47,527 bases of DNA. Source: Sulfurimonas sp. GTDB taxonomy: Bacteria; Campylobacterota; Campylobacteria; Campylobacterales; Sulfurimonadaceae. A program made the translations under genes and the position numbers. Position 1 is the stretch's first letter; every line of letters begins with the position of its first letter. Below the pieces are notes generated by a model, which worked only from the letters and a program-made list of their open reading frames with translations, searched no databases and was not told the DNA's origin. Location of the stretch: NCBI RefSeq assembly GCF_023229105.1, contig NZ_JALNZY010000005.1, forward strand, positions 1 through 47,527. Reading direction: 5' to 3'. Below, one piece after another: positions 40,894 to 47,527 of this stretch.

Positions 40894-41550
40894 TTGAACT
40901 CTTTTCAGAATCTACTTCTTCTTCAGAATTTATATCGCCTCAAAGCCCTTGGATTTGAATACAGTGACTCATTTTCTATAAACAAGATAAGTTCAAATGA
41001 AAAATCTTATGATCTTAATACATTGAGTAAAAATATATCCACATGCCATCTGTGCGACTTAAACAAATCAAGGTCACAAAGTATGAGCGGTTATGGAAAC
41101 CCAAATGCTACTCTTATGATTATAGACTATACGGTCTCTTATAGTGAAGATACTGCAAACTCCTACTTTTGCGGAAGAAGTGGCGAGATGCTAAAAGATA
41201 TGATAGAAAATGTTTTAGAGTTACGTCTGCAAGATGTCTACTTTACGCATGCTATAAAATGCAAACCTTTACACTCAAATACTCCATCAAGTTCAGAGTG
41301 GGATTCATGCAAAGATTACCTCTTTTCACAGATAGAATTTGTAAAACCAAAAGTTGTTGTTACTTTAGGAAAGGATGCTTATGCTAAAGTTACATCCGAA
41401 GATGAAAATTTTCAACGAGTAAGAGGTCATGTTATAAACTTTAAGGATTACATGTTGATTCCTATTTATCATCCAAATCATCTTCTTAGAAATCCAGATG
41501 ATAAAAAGGTAACATTCAATGATCTCAAAACCATAAAGAGTTGTCTATGA
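40894..41550 (+). CDS. Type 4-like uracil-DNA glycosylase, divergent
   Basis: This 218-residue protein resembles family 4 uracil-DNA glycosylases. The four cysteines for a 4Fe-4S cluster are visible: Cys51 and Cys54 (CHLC), Cys123 and Cys139. The C-terminal motif IYHPNHLLRNP matches the usual HPS-x-x-x-R DNA-intercalating loop. The first active-site motif, normally GEAPGxxED, is changed to IDYTVSYSED, so catalysis may differ or be lost. The start is TTG 40894. Its stop shares ATGA with the next gene. Confidence 0.8.
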   Translation: MNSFQNLLLLQNLYRLKALGFEYSDSFSINKISSNEKSYDLNTLSKNISTCHLCDLNKSRSQSMSGYGNPNATLMIIDYTVSYSEDTANSYFCGRSGEMLKDMIENVLELRLQDVYFTHAIKCKPLHSNTPSSSEWDSCKDYLFSQIEFVKPKVVVTLGKDAYAKVTSEDENFQRVRGHVINFKDYMLIPIYHPNHLLRNPDDKKVTFNDLKTIKSCL

Positions 41551-42785
41551 AAAAATTATATTTATTTGCGATGCTGTTGCCTGCACTACTTTGTGCAAAG
41601 AGTTTTCTCATATCAGACATCCCTCTTCCAAAAACAGATGTACAAAATCTAGACCCCTACCCATGTAATAAAGAGTGCTTGCAAGAACATCTTGAAAATG
41701 GGCATATCTTCTCCTTTTTAGCCCACGCAAATCAGAGGCTTGAAGATGATGTTTTAGAAGCAAGAAGAGAAGAGTATTTGGCAATATTCAATATTAAGAA
41801 AATTCTTACCGGAAGTAAACTTCGTATTGCCCTACTTCTGCCATATAAAAAAATAGGAAGATATGCAGCTTCAACAACAAACGCTTCGTTTGCCTACATG
41901 ATGTCAAAAAACCGTCCTTTTGAACTAAAGAGTTATACAATAGAGGACGAAAGCCATGAGGAGATTTTAAAAGTGCTAAAGCAGATAAAAAAAGATGGCT
42001 TTTCCTATGTTATTGCGCCGCTAACTCAAGATGGTGAAGCGGTTGTCTCAAACATAAATCCAGATATCAATATATTTTTTCCAACCATAAACAAAAAAGA
42101 CACAAAAACTACTTCAAGCTACCTTAACTATGGAGGGATAGATTACAAAGCCCAAACCGATCTGCTTTTAAATGAGTCAGTATCACCGCTAATTATATTT
42201 TATGACGAATCAACAATCGGAGTACAGTTGTCAAAATATCAGGAGTATGCTTTTGTACACAAAGGCTCTCAAGATAAAAGCATAAGCTTAAGCTCCCCTA
42301 CTCCCAAGAAGAAGCCTGTAGTTATAAAATTCTCCATTCCGCAGGAAACGACAAATCTCCAAAAGCAGCTAAAAGAGAACAAGGAGATAAACGAAGGCTC
42401 TTTTTTCATAAACACTCCCATCGTAAAAAGCGGTATGATAATATCTCAACTTACTCTTTATGACACAAATGCCACAAGCATACTCTCTACGCAGACAAAT
42501 TATAACCCGCTGCTCTTCTCTCTAACGCAGTATCATGACAGAAAGAACATGATAATTGCAAACTCAATTACACAAAATAAGGATGTTTTGATTGAGACAA
42601 ATTCCCTCTTAGGAAATGATATAGTTTATGATTGGATAAACTACACGACAACTGTAGGAATTGACTACTTTTCTCATCTCATAAGTGGAGAAAATCGAGA
42701 GTACGATATACAAAACATTAACAATCAAATGATATATCCCATAAACCTGCTTAAGCCATCAGTATCAAGATTTATACCTTTTTGA
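41547..42785 (+). CDS. Exported LpoA-like / type I periplasmic-binding-fold protein
   Basis: From ATG 41547 the product has 412 residues with a signal peptide (MKKLYLFAMLLPALLCAKS). The centre (about residues 90-230) has strand-helix units such as KLRIALLLPYKKIGRYA and FSYVIAPLTQDGEAVV, the layout of the periplasmic binding fold seen in the C-terminal part of LpoA, the activator of the cell-wall synthase PBP1A. It has no lipobox, unlike LpoA. A role in sensing or wall synthesis is possible; the name is a structural comparison only. It overlaps the glycosylase gene by ATGA and abuts ybgC end to end. Confidence 0.65.
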   Translation: MKKLYLFAMLLPALLCAKSFLISDIPLPKTDVQNLDPYPCNKECLQEHLENGHIFSFLAHANQRLEDDVLEARREEYLAIFNIKKILTGSKLRIALLLPYKKIGRYAASTTNASFAYMMSKNRPFELKSYTIEDESHEEILKVLKQIKKDGFSYVIAPLTQDGEAVVSNINPDINIFFPTINKKDTKTTSSYLNYGGIDYKAQTDLLLNESVSPLIIFYDESTIGVQLSKYQEYAFVHKGSQDKSISLSSPTPKKKPVVIKFSIPQETTNLQKQLKENKEINEGSFFINTPIVKSGMIISQLTLYDTNATSILSTQTNYNPLLFSLTQYHDRKNMIIANSITQNKDVLIETNSLLGNDIVYDWINYTTTVGIDYFSHLISGENREYDIQNINNQMIYPINLLKPSVSRFIPF

Positions 42786-43166
42786 CTAGCTTGTAAAGAG
42801 TGAAGCAATTAGCTCCTCGACATTTTTTGTAATCTTTTGAGGGTTTCCCTCGAAGTTTATATATGCCAAAGTTATATGTAGCTCAAATATCTTTTTTTCA
42901 TCCCTATAGATGCTCTGCGACAACTTAAATGAAGCCGCTCTCATCTCTAGAAATTTCGTCTTTACCTGTAGCATATCACCGAGCTTTGCACTAGAGATAT
43001 AATCTGCCTCCACCCTTCTAGCCACAAAGTGACCGTTTTGTAAAACCGGAGTTAACCCAACTCTAAAAAAAGCTTCACTCCTTGCACGCTCACAAAAATT
43101 GAGGTAGTTGGAGTGATAAACCACTCCCCCAGTATCCGTATCTTCGTAATAAACTCGTATTTGCAC
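42786..43166 (-). CDS. ybgC: YbgC-type acyl-CoA thioesterase
   Basis: This 126-residue hot-dog-fold protein has the catalytic aspartate motif YYEDTDTGGVVYHSNYLNFCERARSEAF (in part), the usual YbgC/4HBT signature. It hydrolyses short or long acyl-CoA and in several bacteria is tied to the Tol-Pal system. The start is GTG 43166, just after CAAGG. No tol genes are near. It converges on the LpoA-like gene without any gap. Confidence 0.92.
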   Translation of the reverse strand: MQIRVYYEDTDTGGVVYHSNYLNFCERARSEAFFRVGLTPVLQNGHFVARRVEADYISSAKLGDMLQVKTKFLEMRAASFKLSQSIYRDEKKIFELHITLAYINFEGNPQKITKNVEELIASLFTS

Positions 43167-43389
43167 CTTGAAACCCTTATATTATTGAACTTTTGCATTT
43201 TTTATATAAATATAATTTCATTTATAAATTGCCTTTCATTTTATCTAAAAGCTAGTAAGAAAGTATAAGTAATAATCATTAAAACAATCTTTTTTACCAA
43301 TCACAATAAGCTCTGCATCAATATGATATAACACTGCCTTGAGAGACTTTGATTAAGGCTTGAATGTTTACAAAAGTAAATTTTGATAC

Positions 43390-43395
43390 TATAAT
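43390..43395 (+). promoter_or_regulatory. Predicted -10 box for modE
   Basis: TATAAT in GATACTATAATGAAATC, 52 bases before ATG 43447. A second possible box, TATACT, lies at 43418-43423. The 280 bases between ybgC and modE hold nothing else I can support. Confidence 0.4.
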
Positions 43396-43446
43396 GAAAT
43401 CGCTTTTTTTAAGCACCTATACTATTTTTTATATAAGGTATTTTAC

Positions 43447-44223
43447 ATGAAGATAGACGGTCGTTTTTGGTTAACAAAAGATAATGAGAGCTTTTTAGGT
43501 TCAGGAAGAATTGAGCTTTTAAAAAAGATACAAAACAGCGGTTCTATAAATGCAGCGGCTAAAGAGATGAAGATGAGCTATAAAGCGGCTTGGGAACGTA
43601 TAAACTCTATGAACAAGCTTGCAGATGAACCGCTTATCACAAGAACGACTGGAGGAAAAGGCGGAGGCGGGACGACTCTTACTCCTTATGCGTATAAACT
43701 TATAAAGACTTACGACCGCCTAAACGAGGTACATCGCCAATTCATAGATCGTTTTACAGAAGCAGGCGATGATGCGGAGCATTTGGCGAGAATATTAAAC
43801 AGAACCTTTTTGACCACAAGTGCTAGAAACCAACTTCCCTCTACTATACAGAGTATAAAATTCAATGGTTTAAACGCAGATATAGAGCTCTCTCTTTTTA
43901 GAGGTTGCTCTTTAACTTCGACTATAACGGCAAAATCAACAAAAAATATGGGACTACATACAGAGAGTAAGGTATATGCTATCATAAAGTCAAGCGATAT
44001 TCTCATCCTAAACGAAGCCCCTATTTCAAGTAAAAATATAAATATCCTCGATGGAAATATCGAGTTTATAGAGATATCTCAAGAGTCGATAGAACTCTCT
44101 TTTAGGATAAATGAAAATATAGTGCTTATTGCTCTTTTAGCTAAAGAGAGTGCCACTTCTTTAAAAATAGGCTCTAAAGCTTACGCTCTAATCAACACCA
44201 ATGATATTATAATAGGCTTATAA
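43447..44223 (+). CDS. modE: Molybdate-responsive transcriptional regulator ModE
   Basis: ModE binds molybdate or tungstate and then represses the uptake genes. The 258-residue protein has an N-terminal winged helix (GRIELLKKIQNSGSINAAAK, then MSYKAAWERINSMN and the glycine-rich GGKGGGG) and two TOBE (Mop) domains in the C-terminal half for oxyanion binding. The length matches E. coli ModE (262). The likely operator lies just downstream at 44260-44295, in front of the transporter genes. The gene leads the molybdate region and has an AAGG ribosome site. Confidence 0.93.
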   Translation: MKIDGRFWLTKDNESFLGSGRIELLKKIQNSGSINAAAKEMKMSYKAAWERINSMNKLADEPLITRTTGGKGGGGTTLTPYAYKLIKTYDRLNEVHRQFIDRFTEAGDDAEHLARILNRTFLTTSARNQLPSTIQSIKFNGLNADIELSLFRGCSLTSTITAKSTKNMGLHTESKVYAIIKSSDILILNEAPISSKNINILDGNIEFIEISQESIELSFRINENIVLIALLAKESATSLKIGSKAYALINTNDIIIGL

Positions 44224-44259
44224 TCTTCGATTAAATAAAACTTTAAGAATTATTAGATT

Positions 44260-44295
44260 AACATTCGTTATGCTTTATGAGATATAACGAATGTT
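44260..44295 (+). promoter_or_regulatory. ModE operator
   Basis: AACATTCGTTAT (44260-44271) and ATAACGAATGTT (44284-44295) form a perfect 12-base inverted repeat with a 12-base spacer. The inner CGTTAT-N12-ATAACG is exactly the half-site and spacing of the E. coli modA operator. The site lies between modE and the permease gene, about 390 bases before the permease start. Molybdate-bound ModE should bind here and repress transport. Confidence 0.85.
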
Positions 44296-44325
44296 TCATA
44301 AAAATATTTAAAGGAGTGAATGGCT

Positions 44326-44649
44326 ATGCTTTTTATATATATCGTTATATCACAAAAGATACAAAACCTCTCTTTCTTTAAATTAAAGACATTATCAAAC
44401 TATAAAAAAACTCTTCAGAAGATAGTGCAGAAAATTAGCGCACTATTTTCTGAGGCGTTTACGCCTCAAAAACCTAGCGAACACTTTTTTTATGTGCCCT
44501 ACAGAATTAAGCTACCCTCTTTTTTCTCTCTAACTTCTCTTGTTAAATGTCCAAAACAAGCTACATATACAAAGCTAAAAGTTGTTTCGCTAGATTTATA
44601 TATATTTTTAAAATATATAAAAATCATAATCAGGAAATTAATATGTTAA
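44326..44649 (+). CDS. Doubtful ORF after the ModE operator
   Basis: An open frame of 107 residues runs from ATG 44326, with GGAG nine bases upstream, to a TAA-type stop at 44647-44649. The peptide is rich in K, I, L and F, lacks any motif I know, and is crossed by two hairpins in its middle, which is unusual for coding DNA. It could be a small real protein, a decayed gene or chance in AT-rich DNA. Confidence 0.3.
   Translation: MLFIYIVISQKIQNLSFFKLKTLSNYKKTLQKIVQKISALFSEAFTPQKPSEHFFYVPYRIKLPSFFSLTSLVKCPKQATYTKLKVVSLDLYIFLKYIKIIIRKLIC
44422..44468. repeat. Two adjacent stem-loops in the molybdate leader
   Basis: ATAGTGC (44422-44428) pairs with GCACTAT (44440-44446). TGAGGCG (44451-44457) pairs with CGCCTCA (44462-44468) around TTTA. 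The stems are four bases apart. Neither has a T tract on the plus strand. They could be an attenuator, a processing signal or a small RNA. Confidence 0.55.
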
Positions 44650-44687
44650 AAAAACTTACCTACTTTTTTTGCCTACTTAGGTTTTAG
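44643..44687 (+). CDS. 14-residue ORF abutting the permease start
   Basis: ATG 44643, preceded by AGGAAA, encodes MLKKLTYFFCLLRF and stops at TAG directly before the permease ATG 44688. It looks like the start of a signal peptide. It may be the stump of a deleted substrate-binding protein gene, or a leader peptide that couples translation to the permease. Confidence 0.4.
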   Translation: MLKKLTYFFCLLRF

Positions 44688-45713
44688 ATGAATTATACAA
44701 AAGAGATAAAATATCTATCTGTTGCAATGCTATTTTTGGTGCTTTTAGCGCTGTTTTCTCTCTTTTGGGGGCAGTATGATATTGAGATATCTACGTTTAT
44801 GAACTATTTGGATTATAAACTTTTTTTAAATGAGCAAAGCGATACTCAATCTTTTGCATTAATAGAAAATATTATCTTCAATATCAGGCTCCCACGCATA
44901 CTCCTAGCCATCCTTATCGGCGCAGCACTTGCTACTAGCGGAGCAGTTTTTCAAGCTATGTTTGTAAATCCTCTTGTCTCTCCGGGTATCTTAGGCGTAC
45001 TCGCTGGGGCATCTTTTGGCGCAGCTTTAGGGATGCTTATCTCTGAGCATTGGTATATTGTGCAGATAGTAGCATTTGGATTTGGGTTTATATCTGTAGG
45101 TTTTGCCGTGCTTATCGGCTCCATGGTAACAAACTCCCGCTCTACCGTGATGCTTGTTCTTGGCGGCGTTATAAGCGGCTCTTTATTTACCTCTCTTTTA
45201 TCCGTTATCAAATATGTTGCAGACCCTTACAGCACCCTGCCTGCCATAGTTTACTGGCTTATGGGCTCGCTTGCTATGGCGCAGTTAAATGAGGTTTTTC
45301 TTGTAGCAATTCCTATTTTGATAAGTATCACTGGGATGATATTTATGAGCAAATATTTCGACCTTATGAGCTTAGGAGATGAAGAGGCAAAAGCACTTGG
45401 CGTAAATGTAAAACTTATACGCATCATAGCTATCATACTTGCGACATTGGCTAGTTCTTTGTCAGTTGTTATGGCTGGGATTATCGGTTGGGTTGGGTTA
45501 ATCATACCGCACATTATCCGCATGGCAGTTGGTCCTTCTCATCGTCTGCTCATTCCTCTCTCAGCGATTGTTGGAGGCGCTTTTTTGCTTCTTGCTGATG
45601 CTATTTCACGGCTTGCTCTTAGCGTTGAGATACCTATTGGGATTTTAACTTCACTCATTGGGATACCTATTTTTATCATAGTTCTCAAAAATGCGAGGGC
45701 AGCATGGAACTAA
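44688..45713 (+). CDS. FecCD-family ABC permease, probable molybdate/tungstate importer
   Basis: This 341-residue permease belongs to the FecCD/BtuC family, best known for siderophore and B12 import but including the molybdate permease MolB of Haemophilus. About ten helices are visible, with RLPRILLAILIGAALATSGA, NPLVSPGILGVLAGA and GFIGLI-type motifs near the C-terminus (MAGIIGWVGLIIPHIIRM). The neighbours ModE, its operator and ModD argue for molybdate or tungstate. It is followed by its ATPase with a ten-base overlap. Confidence 0.9.
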   Translation: MNYTKEIKYLSVAMLFLVLLALFSLFWGQYDIEISTFMNYLDYKLFLNEQSDTQSFALIENIIFNIRLPRILLAILIGAALATSGAVFQAMFVNPLVSPGILGVLAGASFGAALGMLISEHWYIVQIVAFGFGFISVGFAVLIGSMVTNSRSTVMLVLGGVISGSLFTSLLSVIKYVADPYSTLPAIVYWLMGSLAMAQLNEVFLVAIPILISITGMIFMSKYFDLMSLGDEEAKALGVNVKLIRIIAIILATLASSLSVVMAGIIGWVGLIIPHIIRMAVGPSHRLLIPLSAIVGGAFLLLADAISRLALSVEIPIGILTSLIGIPIFIIVLKNARAAWN

Positions 45714-46489
45714 AGCCTCTTATCGATGTAAAAAATTTGCATTTTTCATACAAAACACACAAAATCTTATCAGGCGTAGATTTAAAACTCTACAAAGGTG
45801 AAGTCGTCTCCTTGCTTGGACCAAACGGATGCGGAAAAAGTACGCTCATAAAGCTTATCTTAAAACTCCTATATGGAAGTGGCGATATTTTGATAAACGA
45901 CAAAACTATAACAAACCATTCGCATAGAGATATAGCCTCTTATATTGCCTATATTCCGCAGTATAACAACACTCCTTTTAACTACTCCGTCATGGAGATG
46001 GTACTTATGGGGAGAATCTCAAAACTTGGCTTTTTTGCCCTTGCTAGTGCGAATGATTACGAAGTAGCAAACAAAGCACTCCAAAAAATAGGTATTTGGC
46101 ATCTTAAGGATAAAGCTTTTGGGCAGCTAAGCGGCGGACAAAAACAGATGGTTCTGCTTGCTCGCTCTATTGCTCAAGAGGTCAATATTTTTATCATGGA
46201 TGAGCCTGTTGCAGGGCTTGATTATGGCAATCAGATAAGACTTTTAGAGCTTATAAATGAGTTGAGTGCGCAGGGATATACATTTTTAAAAACAACTCAC
46301 TACCCTGACCATGCACTTTTAATATCAAGCCGAGTAGTGGTTATAAACGGCGGTAAAATCATAGCAGACGGTGCGCCACATAAGGTAATTACAAAAGAGA
46401 TGATTCAAGATGTTTACTCAATCAATGCAGACATTATCACACACGATTCACACAAAAGATGTGTTCCGATTTTTCAAAAAACTATATAA
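45704..46489 (+). CDS. ABC transporter ATPase for the FecCD-type importer
   Basis: This 261-residue ATPase has Walker A GPNGCGKST (near residue 40), the Q-loop in YIPQYN, the signature LSGGQKQMV, Walker B IFIMDEP and the H-loop TTHYPDH. It overlaps the permease end by ten bases and precedes modD by 17. It resembles MolC/BtuD ATPases. The substrate is inferred from the neighbours. It powers import in the cytoplasmic membrane complex. Confidence 0.92.
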   Translation: MELKPLIDVKNLHFSYKTHKILSGVDLKLYKGEVVSLLGPNGCGKSTLIKLILKLLYGSGDILINDKTITNHSHRDIASYIAYIPQYNNTPFNYSVMEMVLMGRISKLGFFALASANDYEVANKALQKIGIWHLKDKAFGQLSGGQKQMVLLARSIAQEVNIFIMDEPVAGLDYGNQIRLLELINELSAQGYTFLKTTHYPDHALLISSRVVVINGGKIIADGAPHKVITKEMIQDVYSINADIITHDSHKRCVPIFQKTI

Positions 46490-46506
46490 AAACAGAGGAT
46501 TTTAAA

Positions 46507-47325
46507 ATGGATTTACTATTTGAGGATGCAGGTTATTTTGACTTAACTACCTATGGGCTAGGCATTGGCGAGAAAAAGGGTGTTATGAGCTTTGCATCAA
46601 AAGCAGAGATTGTGCTTTGTGGAGTTGATGAAGTTAGAGGTATTTTAAATAAACTTGAAATTAAACACACCTTTTTCAAGAAAAACGGCGATAAAGTTAT
46701 GGCTCAAGAGGCAATCTTAGAGTGCAAAGCAGAGGCTTCAAAACTTCATAAAGCGTGGAAAATCTCCCAAAATATTTTTGAGTACATGAGCGGTATCGCA
46801 ACCTATACTCACAAAATGGTTACTCTAGCTAAAGAGGTAAACCCAAATATAAGCGTCTCAACTACTAGAAAAAACTTCCCCGGAGTCAAAGAGCTTATGC
46901 TAAAAGCTATCATGTGCGGTGGCGGAGCGCCCCATAGAATTGGGCTTTTTGACTCTATTTTGATATTTGAACAGCATCTAAACTTTTTTAGTGATAAAGC
47001 GGAGTTGGAAAAAAGCTTCAAAAAATTAAAGTATGCCTTTATAGAGAAAAAAGTCGCTGTTGAAGTTGAGAGTCCCCAGCAAGCCCGCTACTTTGCATCT
47101 ATTGGTGCTGACATACTTCAATGTGAAAAGATGAATTTTACTCTATTAAAAGAGTGTGTGGCACTAAAAAAAGAGTTTCCTTATCTTTTGCTCTCTGCAA
47201 CTGGCGGAATTCATGAGAAAAATATCGCTGAGTTTGCAAGGTGCGGAGTTGATTTTATAGTCACTTCTTCGCCCTACCATGCAAAACCTCTTGATATTAA
47301 AGTCACTATAAAAGAGGTATTATGA
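46507..47325 (+). CDS. modD: ModD protein (quinolinate phosphoribosyltransferase-like)
   Basis: ModD belongs to the NadC-like phosphoribosyltransferase fold and is found with molybdate transport genes; its reaction is not established. The 272-residue product has LLFEDAGYFDLTTYGLGIG at the start, the fold motif STTRKNFPGVKELMLKA (arginines and lysines for PRPP-type binding) and AVEVESPQQ near residue 190. The ORF extends to 46459, but AGAGGATTTTAAA points to ATG 46507. It shares ATGA with the next gene. Confidence 0.9.
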   Translation: MDLLFEDAGYFDLTTYGLGIGEKKGVMSFASKAEIVLCGVDEVRGILNKLEIKHTFFKKNGDKVMAQEAILECKAEASKLHKAWKISQNIFEYMSGIATYTHKMVTLAKEVNPNISVSTTRKNFPGVKELMLKAIMCGGGAPHRIGLFDSILIFEQHLNFFSDKAELEKSFKKLKYAFIEKKVAVEVESPQQARYFASIGADILQCEKMNFTLLKECVALKKEFPYLLLSATGGIHEKNIAEFARCGVDFIVTSSPYHAKPLDIKVTIKEVL

Positions 47326-47527
47326 AGAGAAGATTTATAAAACTCAAAAGCTTTTTTGGCTCTAGCATCATTGGAACACTTGGCGGACTTATAGGACTTG
47401 GTGGAGCAGAATTTAGATTACCGTTTTTAGTAGGTATCCTTAAAATTGATACGCTCCATGCCATCATACTAAATCTCTCTATCTCTCTTGTAACAGTTTT
47501 CTTTGCGCTTATTTTTAGAGGAGTTGA
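47322..47527 (+). CDS. TauE/SafE (TSUP) family membrane exporter, start only
   Basis: ATG 47322 overlaps the modD stop (ATGA), and the frame is open to the window edge, giving 68 codons. The first part is basic, then a hydrophobic helix with GTLGGLIGLGGAEFRLPFL, the conserved start of sulfite-exporter TauE/SafE (TSUP) proteins. These move sulfur-containing or other anions and sometimes accompany molybdate genes. The remaining helices lie outside the window. Confidence 0.85.
   Translation, partial: MKRRFIKLKSFFGSSIIGTLGGLIGLGGAEFRLPFLVGILKIDTLHAIILNLSISLVTVFFALIFRGV

Larger units (their letters stand above)
44224..44687 (+). other. Regulatory and remnant region between modE and the transporter
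   Basis: This 464-base stretch holds the ModE operator (44260-44295), a doubtful ORF (44326-44649), two adjacent hairpins (44422-44468) and a 14-residue leader or remnant ORF (44643-44687). An extra CGTTATAT half-site is at 44343. No molybdenum-cofactor riboswitch is recognisable. A substrate-binding protein gene would be expected here and is absent. Confidence 0.6.

Noticed and set aside
43267..43290. A Fur-box-like TAATCATTA core between ybgC and modE
   Set aside because: Only about nine bases match the 19-base consensus, which is common by chance in AT-rich DNA.
44343..44350. A second CGTTATAT half-site after the ModE operator
   Set aside because: No ATAACG follows at the required 12-base spacing, so it is only a half-site.
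44300..44687. A molybdenum-cofactor riboswitch before the permease
   Set aside because: The two hairpins do not fit the known Moco motif in order or in conserved loops.

Overview
The window reads as chromosomal DNA of a Campylobacterota (epsilonproteobacterial) sulfur or hydrogen oxidiser close to Sulfurimonas. The basis is the AT-rich base composition, the dense head-to-tail operons joined by ATGA or TAATG overlaps, -10 boxes of the TATAAT type without an obvious -35, the many TTG/GTG starts, a membrane-anchored MurF, a pentaheme cytochrome c, a NosD protein, a superoxide reductase and a c-di-GMP/chemotaxis repertoire. No single marker fixes the species. Almost all of it is housekeeping backbone, with small accessory islands and gene remnants at operon boundaries.

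Layout. 1-1526 (-): flagellar stator pair of the PomA/PomB (sodium) type. 1670-6494 (+): glmU, then the SbcD/SbcC nuclease pair. 6495-8009: an N-terminal stump of a DNA cytosine-C5 methyltransferase, then a lone nosD. 8134-9493: a PA2779/PA2778 pair (membrane protein plus C39-like lipoprotein peptidase). 9657-10649: four small envelope proteins (DUF3185, Lmo0937 family, coiled coil, entericidin-like lipoprotein). 11102-12137: cold-shock protein, an unknown small protein and a CbiX-like chelatase. 12143-15308 (-): polysaccharide deacetylase, then a DUF2156 / GNAT / membrane-protein operon. 15492-15566: tRNA-Gln. 15586-17890 (-): HIT protein and a TRAP permease pair without its binding protein. 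17965-18741: an accessory patch with a Fic-inhibitor-like small protein, an orphan protein and what looks like an internally deleted type ISP restriction-modification gene. 18745-24447 (-): fapA-like, ruvA, ddl, alpha/beta hydrolase, murF. 24552-31701: murJ; a pentaheme cytochrome; the operon coaBC-uppS-prepilin peptidase-LptF/G-truA. 31771-34302: an unknown protein, then a c-di-GMP-I (GEMM) riboswitch, a 17-residue leader ORF and an unknown 504-residue protein. 34299-43166: glyS, superoxide reductase, a NIT-CZB chemoreceptor, a GGDEF-EAL protein, a degenerate type-4 uracil-DNA glycosylase, an LpoA-like periplasmic protein and ybgC. 43447-47527: modE, a ModE operator, a FecCD-type ABC permease and ATPase, modD, and the start of a TauE/SafE-type exporter.

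How it fits together. Peptidoglycan and envelope synthesis is spread over several operons (glmU; ddl-murF; murJ; uppS-LptF/G; deacetylase). Motility and c-di-GMP form a second theme: PomAB stator, FapA-like protein, chemoreceptor, GGDEF-EAL enzyme and a riboswitch in front of an unknown gene. The last region is a self-contained molybdate/tungstate regulon.

The strongest lead for something undescribed is the riboswitch-leader ORF-504-residue-protein unit at 32576-34302. The second is a pattern of decayed defence or accessory genes that keep their 5' ends (6554-6667, 18541-18741, possibly 44643-44687). All calls are made by reading the sequence; no database search or folding program was run.
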